A stretch of DNA of 64,000 nucleotides from contig NZ_CP032698.1 in assembly GCF_003627815.1 (NCBI RefSeq), positions 4,464,001 through 4,528,000 on the forward strand, given 5' to 3'. Of this stretch, positions 8,493 to 16,940 are shown one piece after another. Source of the DNA: Streptomyces hundungensis. Lineage in GTDB: Bacteria > Actinomycetota > Actinomycetes > Streptomycetales > Streptomycetaceae. Each line of letters opens with the position of its first letter. Position 1 is the first letter of the stretch. Under the pieces are notes generated by a model. The model was not told the DNA's origin, searched no databases, and worked only from the letters and a program-made list of their open reading frames with translations. The translations under genes were made by a program, and so were the position numbers.

Positions 8493-10073
8493 TTACGCGG
8501 GCTTCTCCTCCAGGCGCGGGAAGAGCACCGCACCCTTGGTGACCTTCGCGCCCGGCGTCAACGCGCCCCAGACGCCTGCCTCTTGGACCCGCTGATCGGC
8601 CAGCGAACCCAGCGCGGCCTCGGCGCCGAGCGAGTCCCACAGCTGCTGAGAGGTGTCCGGCATCACCGGGTTGAGCAGTACCGCGACCCCGCGCAGCGCC
8701 TCGGCGGCGGTGTACAGGATCGTCGCGAGCCGCGCCCGGCCCGCGTCGGACTCGTCCTTGGCGACCTTCCACGGCTCCTGTTCCGTGAGGTAGCCGTTGA
8801 CCTGCTTCACGAAGTCGAAGACGGCCAGGATGCCGCCCTGGAAGTCGAGTTCGTCGCCGATGCGCCGGTCCGCCTCGGCCGCGGCCCGCGCCAGGCCCTC
8901 CTGGACGGCCGCCTCGGCGGCGCCGTCGGCGGCCGCCGCGGGCAGCTCGCCCCCGAAGTACTTGCCGACCATCGCCGCGACCCGGGACGCCAAGTTGCCG
9001 TAGTCGTTGGCGAGTTCGGAGGTGTAGCGGGCGGTGAAGTCCTCCCAGGAGAACGAGCCGTCCTGCCCGAAGGCGATGGCCCGCAGGAAGTACCAGCGGT
9101 AGGCGTCCACGCCGAAGTGGGAGGTCAGGTCCTGGGGCTTGATGCCGGTCAGGTTGGACTTCGACATCTTCTCGCCGCCCACCATCAGCCAGCCGTTGGC
9201 CGCCACCTTCCCCGGCACCGGAAGCCCGTTGGCCATCAGCATGGCGGGCCAGATGATCGCGTGGAAGCGCAGGATGTCCTTGCCGACGAGGTGCACGTCG
9301 GCCGGGAAGACCTCCTCGAAGCGGGCCTGGTCGGCGCCGTACCCGACGGCCGTCGCGTAGTTGAGGAGCGCGTCCACCCACACGTAGATCACGTGCTGGG
9401 GGTCCCACGGCACCGGGACGCCCCAGTCGAAGGTCGACCGCGAGATGGACAGGTCCTGGAGGCCCTGGCGCACGAAGTTGAGCACCTCGTTGCGGGCCGA
9501 CTCGGGCTGGATGAAGCCGGTGTTCGCCTCGTAGAACTCCAGGAGCTTCGGGCCGTACTCGCTCAGCTTGAAGAAGTAGTTCTCCTCCTTGAGCAGCTCC
9601 ACCGGCTTCTTGTGGATGGCGCACAGCTCGGTGCCGTCCTCGGCCCTGATCAGGTCGCCCGGGAGCTTGTACTCCTCGCAGCCCACGCAGTACGGCCCCT
9701 CGTAACCGCCCTTGTAGATCTCGCCCTTGTCGTACAGGTCCTGCACGAACTCCTGCACCCGGTCGGTGTGCCGCTTCTGGGTGGTGCGGATGAAGTCGTC
9801 GTTCGCGATGTTCAGGTGTTCCCACAGGGGCTGCCACGCCTCGCCGACGAGCTTGTCGCACCACTCCTGCGGGGTGACGCCGTTCGCCTCGGCCGTCCGC
9901 ATGATCTTCTGGCCGTGCTCGTCGGTGCCCGTCAGGTACCAGACCTTCTCGCCGCGTTGGCGGTGCCAGCGGGTGAGCACGTCACCGGCGACGGTGGTGT
10001 AGGCGTGGCCCAGATGCGGGGCGTCGTTGACGTAGTAGATGGGCGTCGAAACGTAGTACGTCGGCGAAGGCAT
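8493..10073 (-). CDS. metG: Methionyl-tRNA synthetase
   Basis: 526 residues, a class I aminoacyl-tRNA synthetase that charges tRNA-Met in the cytoplasm. The HIGH signature is HLGH at residues 20-23 and the KMSKS loop is exact at 302-306. The connective-peptide zinc knuckle shows C129, C132, C151 and H154 (YCVGCEEY, then CAIHKK). The anticodon-binding helical domain follows (YGNLASRVAAMVGKYF onwards). There is no C-terminal tRNA-binding (EMAP-like) extension, the short form usual in actinobacteria. Start ATG 10073. The 3' end abuts repeat array A. Confidence 0.95.
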   Translation of the reverse strand: MPSPTYYVSTPIYYVNDAPHLGHAYTTVAGDVLTRWHRQRGEKVWYLTGTDEHGQKIMRTAEANGVTPQEWCDKLVGEAWQPLWEHLNIANDDFIRTTQKRHTDRVQEFVQDLYDKGEIYKGGYEGPYCVGCEEYKLPGDLIRAEDGTELCAIHKKPVELLKEENYFFKLSEYGPKLLEFYEANTGFIQPESARNEVLNFVRQGLQDLSISRSTFDWGVPVPWDPQHVIYVWVDALLNYATAVGYGADQARFEEVFPADVHLVGKDILRFHAIIWPAMLMANGLPVPGKVAANGWLMVGGEKMSKSNLTGIKPQDLTSHFGVDAYRWYFLRAIAFGQDGSFSWEDFTARYTSELANDYGNLASRVAAMVGKYFGGELPAAAADGAAEAAVQEGLARAAAEADRRIGDELDFQGGILAVFDFVKQVNGYLTEQEPWKVAKDESDAGRARLATILYTAAEALRGVAVLLNPVMPDTSQQLWDSLGAEAALGSLADQRVQEAGVWGALTPGAKVTKGAVLFPRLEEKPA

Positions 10074-10155
10074 GCGCGAAATCCTATCCGCCGGGGTTGC
10101 CGCGACCGCCCGGGATGTCCGGATGGCGGACGGGCGAGGGCCCTCGGGCGAACGA

Positions 10156-10196
10156 CGGAGCCCGCCCCCGACAGAGCAGAACGGGGACGGGCTCCG
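10156..10196 (-). terminator. Terminator hairpin between the VWA gene and metG
   Basis: CGGAGCCCG (10156-10164) pairs with CGGGCTCCG (10188-10196). The stem continues with CCCCG/CGGGG after one mismatch, leaving an 11-base loop. It lies 20 bases past the stop of the VWA gene on the minus strand. Confidence 0.65.
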
Positions 10197-10215
10197 TGAT
10201 GTGCGGCGCGGTGCC

Positions 10216-11580
10216 TCAGGGGCGGTAGGAGCTGAGCAGCCCCCGGTAGACCTCGGCGTCGCTCAGCTCGCGCGGGGCGGGACCGGCGTGGAAGAAGCCG
10301 ACGTGGTCGTGTTCGCCCTCGGCCGTGCGCAGGAAGTCGAAGGCCTTCGAGTCGTCCTCGCCGAACGCCACGAACTGCCAGTACAGCGGCTTGTCGGCGA
10401 CGTCCGCGAGCGCCTGGCGGGCGGGCAGCTTGGCGTGCGGGGCGCCGTCGGTCTGGAACACGACGAGCACCGGCCCCTCGTGCCCGGACTTCTCGACGTG
10501 CTCGACGACCTCCTCGACGGCCCGGTGGTAGCTGGTGCGGCCCAGACGCCCGAGCCCGGCGTGCGTCTCGTCGACGAGACCCTCGTACGCGTCGAGGCCG
10601 AGCTCGACCGACCCGTCGATGTCGGTGGAGAAGAACACGGTGTGCACGGTGGCGTCCGCGTCGAGGTGCGCCGCGAGGGCGAGCACCTGCTCGGCGAGGC
10701 CCTGCGCGCTGCCGTCCTTGTAGTACGGGCGCATCGACCCGGACCGGTCGAGCACGAGGTACACCTTGGCCCGCGCCCCGGCGATCCCCGCCTTCTTCAG
10801 CGCGGCCCCCGCCGCCTTGTAGGCCCCCGCGAGCCCCGGGGCCCGCGACTTGACCTTGGCGGCGGACAACGCGGACTGCGCGACCGGAGCGGGCTCCGCC
10901 TTGACGGGCTCGGGCTCGCGGTCCGCCTTGACGGGCTCGGGCTCGGGCTCGGCCTGAACGGGCTCCGGCTCGGGCTCCGGCTCCGCGACGGGCGCGACGT
11001 CGGCCTCCACCTTCGCGGGCTCGGGCTCGGCCTTGACGGGCTCGGGCTCGGCCTTGACGGGCTCGGGCTCGGCCTGAACGGGCTCGGGCTCCGGCTCGGC
11101 GACCTTCTCCGTCACCTCAGCCTTCTCCGGCACCGCGGCCTTCTCCGGCACCTCGGCCTGCTCCGGCTCCGCCGCCTTCTCCGGCTTCGCCTCGGTACGG
11201 GGCTGCGGTACCTCGGCGACGACGGGCTCGGGAGCCGTGTCGGCGCGGGAGGAATCCGCGGAGGAAGAGGAGTCCGTGGTCGAGGGGGAGGACGGGGAGG
11301 GAGACGGGTGGGAGGGAGCGGACGGCTCCGAGGGGCGGGACGAGTCGGCCGGGGCCGGCCCGTCGAACGCGGCGGCCACCAGCGCCTCCGCCGGGGACAG
11401 ATCGCGCCGCCCCGGCGCCGGAACGGACGGCGCGGCGGTGGCTCCGTCCGTCGTGGTGGCCGGTGCCTCGACCGCCTCGGGGGCGCGTTCCGTCTGGGGC
11501 GGTACGGAAGCCGCCGTCTGCTCGGCACGCTCCGTGCGATCGCGTCCGAACACCTTGCGCAGCAAGCTCCGAATGCCCAT
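10216..11580 (-). CDS. VWA-domain protein with long acidic Pro/Glu/Ala repeat region
   Basis: 454 residues. Residues about 1-15 are basic ([15 protein letters not shown]). A long disordered region (about 20-240) contains many [16 protein letters not shown] repeats. The C-terminal 210 residues form a von Willebrand factor A domain with a complete MIDAS start (DRSGS, in [18 protein letters not shown]), TSYHRA for the MIDAS Thr and QTDGAP for the later Asp. The domain resembles the C-terminal VWA unit of TerF-like proteins of tellurite-resistance/stress clusters. No Ter-like neighbour is present, so the role is unknown; metal-dependent protein binding is likely. Start at ATG 11580, where the conserved-looking basic N-terminus begins. 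Repeat number in the acidic region may vary among strains. Confidence 0.75.
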   Translation of the reverse strand: MGIRSLLRKVFGRDRTERAEQTAASVPPQTERAPEAVEAPATTTDGATAAPSVPAPGRRDLSPAEALVAAAFDGPAPADSSRPSEPSAPSHPSPSPSSPSTTDSSSSADSSRADTAPEPVVAEVPQPRTEAKPEKAAEPEQAEVPEKAAVPEKAEVTEKVAEPEPEPVQAEPEPVKAEPEPVKAEPEPAKVEADVAPVAEPEPEPEPVQAEPEPEPVKADREPEPVKAEPAPVAQSALSAAKVKSRAPGLAGAYKAAGAALKKAGIAGARAKVYLVLDRSGSMRPYYKDGSAQGLAEQVLALAAHLDADATVHTVFFSTDIDGSVELGLDAYEGLVDETHAGLGRLGRTSYHRAVEEVVEHVEKSGHEGPVLVVFQTDGAPHAKLPARQALADVADKPLYWQFVAFGEDDSKAFDFLRTAEGEHDHVGFFHAGPAPRELSDAEVYRGLLSSYRP

Positions 11581-11710
11581 GGGCGAGGCCTTTCGCATGA
11601 GTTGGGTGCGATAAGTACCGCACTGCGCCACAGATCCGGGAGGAGACCCCTGGCCAGCGCAGACACGTAAGGTTAGCGACCCCGTGGGGGGTTTCCCGGA
11701 AAGGGGCGGG

Positions 11711-12697
11711 TCAAGTCCGCCGGGGGCTCCGGTCGCCGGCCCGGCCGCGCCAGCGCAGGATCTGCTGGGCGGGGTCGCCGGTGTACACCCAGGGTACGGT
11801 CGCGACGCGCTCCCCGAGCAGTCCGACCAGCGCCCCCGCCTCGGGGGCGAGGCCCGCACAACTGGCCGCGTGCGCAAGGTAGTTGAGTTCTGCGGCCTCC
11901 TCGGCGCGGGCCGGGCCCGGGGGGCGTCCGCCGAGCCAGCGGTCGTAGGTGCGGTGCAGTTCGGTCACGGCGAGTTCATGGGTCCAGTGCTGTCCGAAGC
12001 CCCGCACCGGCCGCCCCTTCGCCGCGTCGGACACATAGCGGTACTCCTCCACCCGGGCGATCTGCACCAGTACGGGCAGCGGGGAGCCGGCCGGTGCCGC
12101 GCCCGCCGCGTCCCGCGCGAAGTCGTACATCGACCCGTGCGTGCCGTGCCAGCGCGCCGAGAAGTAGCGCAGCATCTGTATGTGCCCTTCGAGGTGGTAC
12201 GGGTCGCGCCGGCGCAGCTCGTCCCACCAGGTGCGCAGTTCGCGCCGGGCCACTCCGCCCTCGTACAGCCGCACCACGGTGAGCAGGGAGGCCCAGGGGG
12301 TGGGGTCGGTGGGGTGGGTGGCGGCGGCGCGGAGGCAGGCCCTGACGGCGGCGTCGACGCGGTCGCGGGGGGTCCCGGCGCCGCGTCCGGCCGCGATGGC
12401 GCCGTTGAAGACGCGGGTGACCTCGGTCGCGGCCCGCAGGACCGCCGCGTCCGGGCTGTTCGGCTCGGCGGCCCGCCAGGCCTCGACGACGGACGAGCCC
12501 GCGGCGGCGCCTGCCACGGCCCGGACGCGGTGGGAGCGCAGCGGCCAGTTCTCGCCGGTGGCGCGCAGCAGATCGCGGACGCCCTGCCAGCGGCCGATGG
12601 CGATGTCGTGCCGGGCCACGGTGAGCGCGCGGTCGCCGAGGTCGGGGTCGAACCGGGGGGCCGCCCTGCGGTCGGAGCGGCGGCGCAGTGCTGCCAT
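11711..12697 (-). CDS. DUF4034-like helical-repeat protein of unknown function
   Basis: 328 residues, mostly Ala/Arg-rich helices resembling TPR-like repeats. The segment [19 protein letters not shown], followed by [12 protein letters not shown] and [15 protein letters not shown], looks like the DUF4034 family common in Streptomyces. No catalytic motif or signal peptide is visible. The start, ATG 12697, lies 14 bases after the stop of the APC permease, so the two are probably cotranscribed. The function is not known and nothing in the sequence defines one. Confidence 0.65.
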   Translation of the reverse strand: MAALRRRSDRRAAPRFDPDLGDRALTVARHDIAIGRWQGVRDLLRATGENWPLRSHRVRAVAGAAAGSSVVEAWRAAEPNSPDAAVLRAATEVTRVFNGAIAAGRGAGTPRDRVDAAVRACLRAAATHPTDPTPWASLLTVVRLYEGGVARRELRTWWDELRRRDPYHLEGHIQMLRYFSARWHGTHGSMYDFARDAAGAAPAGSPLPVLVQIARVEEYRYVSDAAKGRPVRGFGQHWTHELAVTELHRTYDRWLGGRPPGPARAEEAAELNYLAHAASCAGLAPEAGALVGLLGERVATVPWVYTGDPAQQILRWRGRAGDRSPRRT

Positions 12698-12711
12698 GCG
12701 CGGACCGCCTC

Positions 12712-14199
12712 TCAGAAGTCGGTGGGGTGGCCGGCGTTGACGTAACCGGAACTGCGCGTCGGTGTGTTGGGGCGGCCGGCGCCGGCGTCGAAGGAGCGGG
12801 TGGCGTCGAGGCGGGCGGGGCGGTAGTAGGCGCTGCCCCGGCGCCAGTACCAGAGCATGGGGACGAGTCCGGCGAGCAGGCTGCCGATGCCGAGGGTGAG
12901 GGCGGCCGCGCTGAGCCGGGTGAGCGAGGCCGCGAAGACGCAGAACATGAAGAGCGAGCCGAGCAGCGGCCAGACCCCGCCGAGCAGGAAGGAGGCGACG
13001 GACTCGGTGAGCGTCTTGCGGTAGGCGACGACCGCGGCGAGTCCGGCCAGACCGTAGTAGAGGGTGGTCTGGAGGCCGATGGCGGCGAGCGCGTCGGACA
13101 TGATGTCCCGCACGGAGCCGAGCGCGTTGGAGGCGACGAACAACAGCAGCGCCACCGCTCCGACGACGACGATCGCCACCCACGGGGTGTTCCACCGCCG
13201 GTGCACGGTGCCGAGGGCGCCCGGCATCGTACGGTCGCGGCCCATCGCGAACAGGGACCGGGTGACCTGGATGAGGGTGGTCTCCAGGGTGGCGATGGTG
13301 GACAGGACCACGGCGAGCACCATGAGCTTGCCGCCGACGCCCGGCCAGATCCGGGCGCCGAGCAGGGCGAGCACATTGGACTGGCCGGATTCGATCTCGT
13401 CGCTGGTGAGCAGGGCGTTCATGGCGATGGTGAAGGCGAGGAAGAGGGCGAAGACGACGCCGACGCCGACCAGCGCGGCGAGCCCCGCGGTGCGCCGGCT
13501 GTCGCGGGTCTCCTCGCTGAGGTTGCTGGTGACGTCCCAGCCCCAGTAGTAGAACGCGGCGATCAGGGTGCCCACGGCGAATCCGGAGACCCCGTCGAAG
13601 TGTCCGAAGCCGAGCCACCCCCAGGAGAAGGGGACGACCCCGTCGCCCTCGGCGAGGTGGGCGAGCGCGGCGACGGAGAAACCGCCGAGGATCGCCAACT
13701 CCACGCCTGAGACGATGAGTTGGGCCCTGGCCGAAAGGCGGGCGCCGCCGAGCACCACGGCCAGCATCAGCAGGAACCAGCCGGCGCCGGTGGCGGTGGC
13801 GAGGGCGGTGTCGTGGGCGAGCGCGGGGTCGAAGAGGCCCAGGGTGAGCTGACCGGCGGGCAGCGATCCGGCCACCATGAACAAGGTGGCGGCGACGACG
13901 AGCGCCCACCCGCTGAGGAAGCCCAGAAAGGGGTGCAGCGTGCGCCCCACCCAGGAGTAGGCGGCGCCCGCGTTGACGTCGATCCGGCCCAGCCGCCCGA
14001 AGGCGAGCACGATGCCGAGCATGGGCAGCGCGCAGTAGAGCAGCGCCGCCGGGCTGGCTAGCCCGGCCGCCCCCACCAGCACGGAGGAGGTGGCGGCCAG
14101 CGAATAGGCGGGGGCGCTTCCCGCGATGGCCATGACAACGGTGTCGAACGTGGACAGCGCGTCGGACTGAAGCCCTCGGCCCCCGGTGGTGGTACGCAT
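12712..14199 (-). CDS. APC-superfamily amino-acid permease
   Basis: 495 residues with about twelve hydrophobic segments. TM1 carries the APC-type helix break (DTVVMAIAGSAPAYSLAATS), and TM6 and later contain FAVGTLIAAFYYWGWDVTSNLSEE, close to the substrate-site pattern of APC transporters. The likely role is uptake or exchange of an amino acid or amine. Start at ATG 14199 behind AAAGGA (minus strand); an upstream extension would be non-hydrophobic and unlike the family. The DUF4034-like gene follows 14 bases later. The upstream gap of about 200 bp contains no other gene. Confidence 0.85.
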   Translation of the reverse strand: MRTTTGGRGLQSDALSTFDTVVMAIAGSAPAYSLAATSSVLVGAAGLASPAALLYCALPMLGIVLAFGRLGRIDVNAGAAYSWVGRTLHPFLGFLSGWALVVAATLFMVAGSLPAGQLTLGLFDPALAHDTALATATGAGWFLLMLAVVLGGARLSARAQLIVSGVELAILGGFSVAALAHLAEGDGVVPFSWGWLGFGHFDGVSGFAVGTLIAAFYYWGWDVTSNLSEETRDSRRTAGLAALVGVGVVFALFLAFTIAMNALLTSDEIESGQSNVLALLGARIWPGVGGKLMVLAVVLSTIATLETTLIQVTRSLFAMGRDRTMPGALGTVHRRWNTPWVAIVVVGAVALLLFVASNALGSVRDIMSDALAAIGLQTTLYYGLAGLAAVVAYRKTLTESVASFLLGGVWPLLGSLFMFCVFAASLTRLSAAALTLGIGSLLAGLVPMLWYWRRGSAYYRPARLDATRSFDAGAGRPNTPTRSSGYVNAGHPTDF

Positions 14200-14403
14200 G
14201 GCCCGAACATCCTTTGACGGCACGACATATGGCGGTATGTCAAAGACTCCGGGCGGCGCCGTACCGCACCTGCGACAACCCGGAGTCGACCGCATCGTAA
14301 TCGCCGACTCGCCGATCCAGACCGCCGGAGAGCGTAATTCCGTTTCCAGTTTTCGGACGCTCCCGTGCCGCCGGGGTACGCCCCCCGTGTCCGCCGCCCG
14401 GCG

Positions 14404-15348
14404 CTACCGGCGGCCCCGCTCCTCCAGCCAGTCCCGGTACGCGGGCGAGTGCGAGGCCGCCTCCCAGTACGACGCCTCCAAGTCGGCGCCCGCACCGGCC
14501 AGTTCGCCCCGGTATTCACCGCTGCGTACCGCGAGGAAGAGGCGTACGCCCAGAGGGTCGTTCCGCAGGGGGCGGACGGCGAGGTCGGGGCGGGGGCGTG
14601 AGGTGGGCTGGCACAGGGTGACGACTTCACCGGTGGCGACCAGGCCCGCCGCCGTCAGATAGTCGCCGTGCAGAACGCGCGGGTTGAGGCCCGCCGCGTT
14701 GAGGACGCGGCGCAGGCCCTCCCACTCGCCGTCCACGCTCGGGTCGACCATCCACTGATCGGCGGCCAGGTCGGCCAGGTCCACGACCGGATGGCGGGCC
14801 GCGGGATGCTCGACGGCCAGGCACACGAACTGCGGCTCGCGCTCGACGAGGGTACGGATGTCGAGGCCGGGCGGCACCCGCAGCGGACAGCCCTCCACCT
14901 CGTGCACGAAGGCCATGTCGAGCTCGCCGGACGCCACCCGGCGCAGCAGCGCGGTGGCCGAAACCGCCACTTGGAGCTCCGTCTCGGTGGAGGGCAGGCG
15001 CTCGCGCAGCCGGCGCAGCCAGCCCGGGATGGCGCGGCTCGCGGTGGAGCCGATGCGCAGCCGCTCGCCCCCCGTGGTGCGGGCGGCCGCGGCCCGGGTC
15101 TCGGTGACCAGCGCGCTCAGCGAGGCGAGCAGCGGGCGGGCCCGGCCGACCACGCCCTGGCCCAGTGCCGTGGGCACACAGCCGGTGCGCTCGCGGGTGA
15201 AGAGGCGTCCGCCCAAGGTGTTCTCGATGCGCCGCAGTTGGGTGGTCAGGGCGGGCTGGCTGGTGCCGAGTGCCCGTGCGGCGCCGTGCAGACTGCCGGC
15301 GTCGGCGATGGCACACACCACCCGCAGATGTCTCACCTCCAGGTCCAT
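14404..15348 (-). CDS. LysR-type regulator divergent from snapalysin (SnpR-like)
   Basis: 314 residues. The N-terminal winged helix-turn-helix is standard for LysR (MDLEVRHLRVVCAIADAG, then SLHGAARALGTSQPALTTQLRRIE), followed by a periplasmic-binding-protein-like effector domain from about residue 90. Divergent LysR genes next to the small neutral protease gene are known in Streptomyces (snpR/snpA), and the regulator activates the protease gene. The position here matches exactly, so SnpR orthology is likely though inferred from synteny. Start at ATG 15348. The intergenic region carries a GATA-N9-TATC inverted repeat that could be its site. Confidence 0.85.
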   Translation of the reverse strand: MDLEVRHLRVVCAIADAGSLHGAARALGTSQPALTTQLRRIENTLGGRLFTRERTGCVPTALGQGVVGRARPLLASLSALVTETRAAAARTTGGERLRIGSTASRAIPGWLRRLRERLPSTETELQVAVSATALLRRVASGELDMAFVHEVEGCPLRVPPGLDIRTLVEREPQFVCLAVEHPAARHPVVDLADLAADQWMVDPSVDGEWEGLRRVLNAAGLNPRVLHGDYLTAAGLVATGEVVTLCQPTSRPRPDLAVRPLRNDPLGVRLFLAVRSGEYRGELAGAGADLEASYWEAASHSPAYRDWLEERGRR

Positions 15349-15402
15349 GCGGCAGACGTTAGGCCGCGTCGGGGCATCGCACCAGATGGCCAAAACCACT
15401 CT

Positions 15403-15419
15403 GATACACGGGAGTTATC
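15403..15419. promoter_or_regulatory. Candidate LysR operator between snpR-like gene and snpA
   Basis: GATA (15403-15406) and TATC (15416-15419) form an inverted repeat with 9 bases between them. This also fits the T-N11-A form of LysR boxes and lies in the 215-bp divergent promoter region. The role is inferred from position only. Confidence 0.4.
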
Positions 15420-15563
15420 GCAGATCGGCATCATTCCCGTGCGCCGCTTCGGCCCCCACAATCACCGGGACGACAACGCTGTCGCGTCGTCACGCAGTAC
15501 CCCCCCACCCGTGCCCGGCCCACCCAGCCGGACGCGGATCCCCCCGACGATAGGTAACCCCCC

Positions 15564-16220
15564 ATGAGACACCCCCGTACCTTCGCCGTGTCCGCAGCCC
15601 TGGGCCTGGCCCTCGCCGGCTTCGGCGCGATCCCCGCCACCGCCGCCGCCCCGGCCGCCGCCCCCGCCGCCGGCTCCACCGCGCACTACACCGCCGCCGG
15701 GAAGCACACCGCCGCCAACGACCGGGCGTTCTACGACGCCGTCATGAAGTCGGTCGCCAAGAAGCGTGCCGCCAATCCGCTGGCGGCCTCCGTGACCGTG
15801 TACTACAGCGCCTCCAACGCGCCGAGCTTCCGCTCCCAGATATCGCAGTCCGCGCAGATCTGGAACTCCTCGGTGCAGAACGTCCGCCTCGCCGAGAGCA
15901 GCTCCGGCGCGGACTTCCAGTACTACGAGGGCAACGACCCGCAGAACGGTTCGTACGCCTCGACCGACGGGCACGGCAACGGCTACATCTTCCTCGACTA
16001 CGGCCAGAACCAGCAGTACTACTCGGTGCGGGTCGTCGCGCACGAGACCGGGCACGTGCTCGGGCTTCCCGACCACTACTCGGGGCCGTGCAGTGAGCTG
16101 ATGTCCGGCGGCGGGCCGGGCACGTCGTGCCGCAACGCGTACCCGAACAGCACGGAGAAGTCCCGCGTGAACAGCCTGTGGCGCAACGGGCTCGCCTCCG
16201 CGTTCAAGCCGGCGGCGTAA
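15564..16220 (+). CDS. snpA: Snapalysin (secreted small neutral metalloprotease)
   Basis: 218 residues. A Sec signal peptide (about 1-28, core [21 protein letters not shown]) and short propeptide precede the mature enzyme. The zinc site [12 protein letters not shown] has His160, Glu161, His164 and Asp170, the HExxHxxGxxD pattern of M7 snapalysins, in which Asp is the third ligand. Two late cysteines (C176 in SGPC and C189 in GTSC) probably form the family disulphide. The enzyme is exported and degrades milk and other proteins. It is divergent from a LysR gene, the usual arrangement. Start ATG 15564. Confidence 0.93.
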   Translation: MRHPRTFAVSAALGLALAGFGAIPATAAAPAAAPAAGSTAHYTAAGKHTAANDRAFYDAVMKSVAKKRAANPLAASVTVYYSASNAPSFRSQISQSAQIWNSSVQNVRLAESSSGADFQYYEGNDPQNGSYASTDGHGNGYIFLDYGQNQQYYSVRVVAHETGHVLGLPDHYSGPCSELMSGGGPGTSCRNAYPNSTEKSRVNSLWRNGLASAFKPAA

Positions 16221-16240
16221 GCCTCTGGCAGCATGGGGGG

Positions 16241-16456
16241 ATGGCCAGCGTCTCTCCTCGTCGTTCTTGCCCGTCCTGCGGTCGTGAGGTTGCCGTGGTG
16301 GCGGGCAAGTTCGTGCGCCACGATCCGCGTACGTGGGAGGGGGGTGAGCTGGCGCTCTGCCCCGGCTCCAAGCGGCGGGCGCCCCTGGACGCCACGCACC
16401 CCACCCTGGCCGCCTTCCCCCACCCGCCCTCCCCGGGCCAACTCCCCTTGTTCTAG
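16241..16456 (+). CDS. Small zinc-ribbon-like protein
   Basis: 71 residues. It begins MASVSPRRSCPSCGREVAVV, with a CxxC pair at residues 10-13, a following HDP (His at about 28) and one further Cys in ALCPGSK, a plausible single zinc site. The rest is Pro-rich, ending PLF. The ATG at 16241 follows snpA by 20 bases. Similar short proteins are frequent in Streptomyces but have no known function. Codon use is strongly GC3, supporting coding. The stop lies at the edge of repeat array B. Confidence 0.6.
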   Translation: MASVSPRRSCPSCGREVAVVAGKFVRHDPRTWEGGELALCPGSKRRAPLDATHPTLAAFPHPPSPGQLPLF

Positions 16457-16940
16457 GCCCCCTGGGGCTCCGCCCCAGCCCCCAGGCACGTCGCCCACCC
16501 ACCCGCCCGTGCAGCGCGTTGAAGGGTTCGGCCCCTGGGGCTCCGCCCCAGACCCCGACGCGTTTGCCCACCCGCCCGCCCGTAGGCGCAGGGTTGGATG
16601 GCCCGGGCCTCCTGGGGCTCTGCCCCAGACCCCGTTCGCGCCTTAAGGGCGCTCGTCCTCAATCGCCGGACGGGCTGAGGTGCTGGCCAGCACCGAGCAT
16701 TTAAGGGGCGCGGGGAACTGCGCGCCCAGCCACGCACGACCCGCAGACGAAAACGGGTTTAGGGGCGCGGGGAACTGCGCGAGAAGCGGGCACGGTCCGC
16801 AGGTTCGAGAGGGTTTAGGGGCGCGGGGAACTGCGCGCCCAGCCACGCACGGCCCGCAGACGAAAACGGGTTTTTTGGGGGCGCGGGGAACTGCGCAAAA
16901 AGTGGGCCCGGTTCGTGGTGGCGGGGGGCTAGGGGCGCGG
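16457..16940 (+). repeat. Dispersed repeat array B, overlapping the 3' end of the FUSC transporter gene
   Basis: Three CTGGGGCTCYGCCCCAG hairpins (near 16462, 16537 and 16612) are separated by CCCACCC-GCCCG-type spacers. The block CGCCTTAAGGGCGCTCG, the palindrome GTGCTGGCCAGCAC (near 16679) and four core copies of GGGGCGCGGGGAACTGCGCG (from near 16707, 16763, 16818 and 16878) follow, with a partial copy near 16931. The part from 16643 is read in the minus strand as the tail of the FUSC protein. Confidence 0.85.

Noticed and set aside
12688..13710. Plus-strand open frame opposite the APC permease
   Set aside because: Gly/Glu/Asp-rich shadow frame; the minus strand shows twelve membrane helices.
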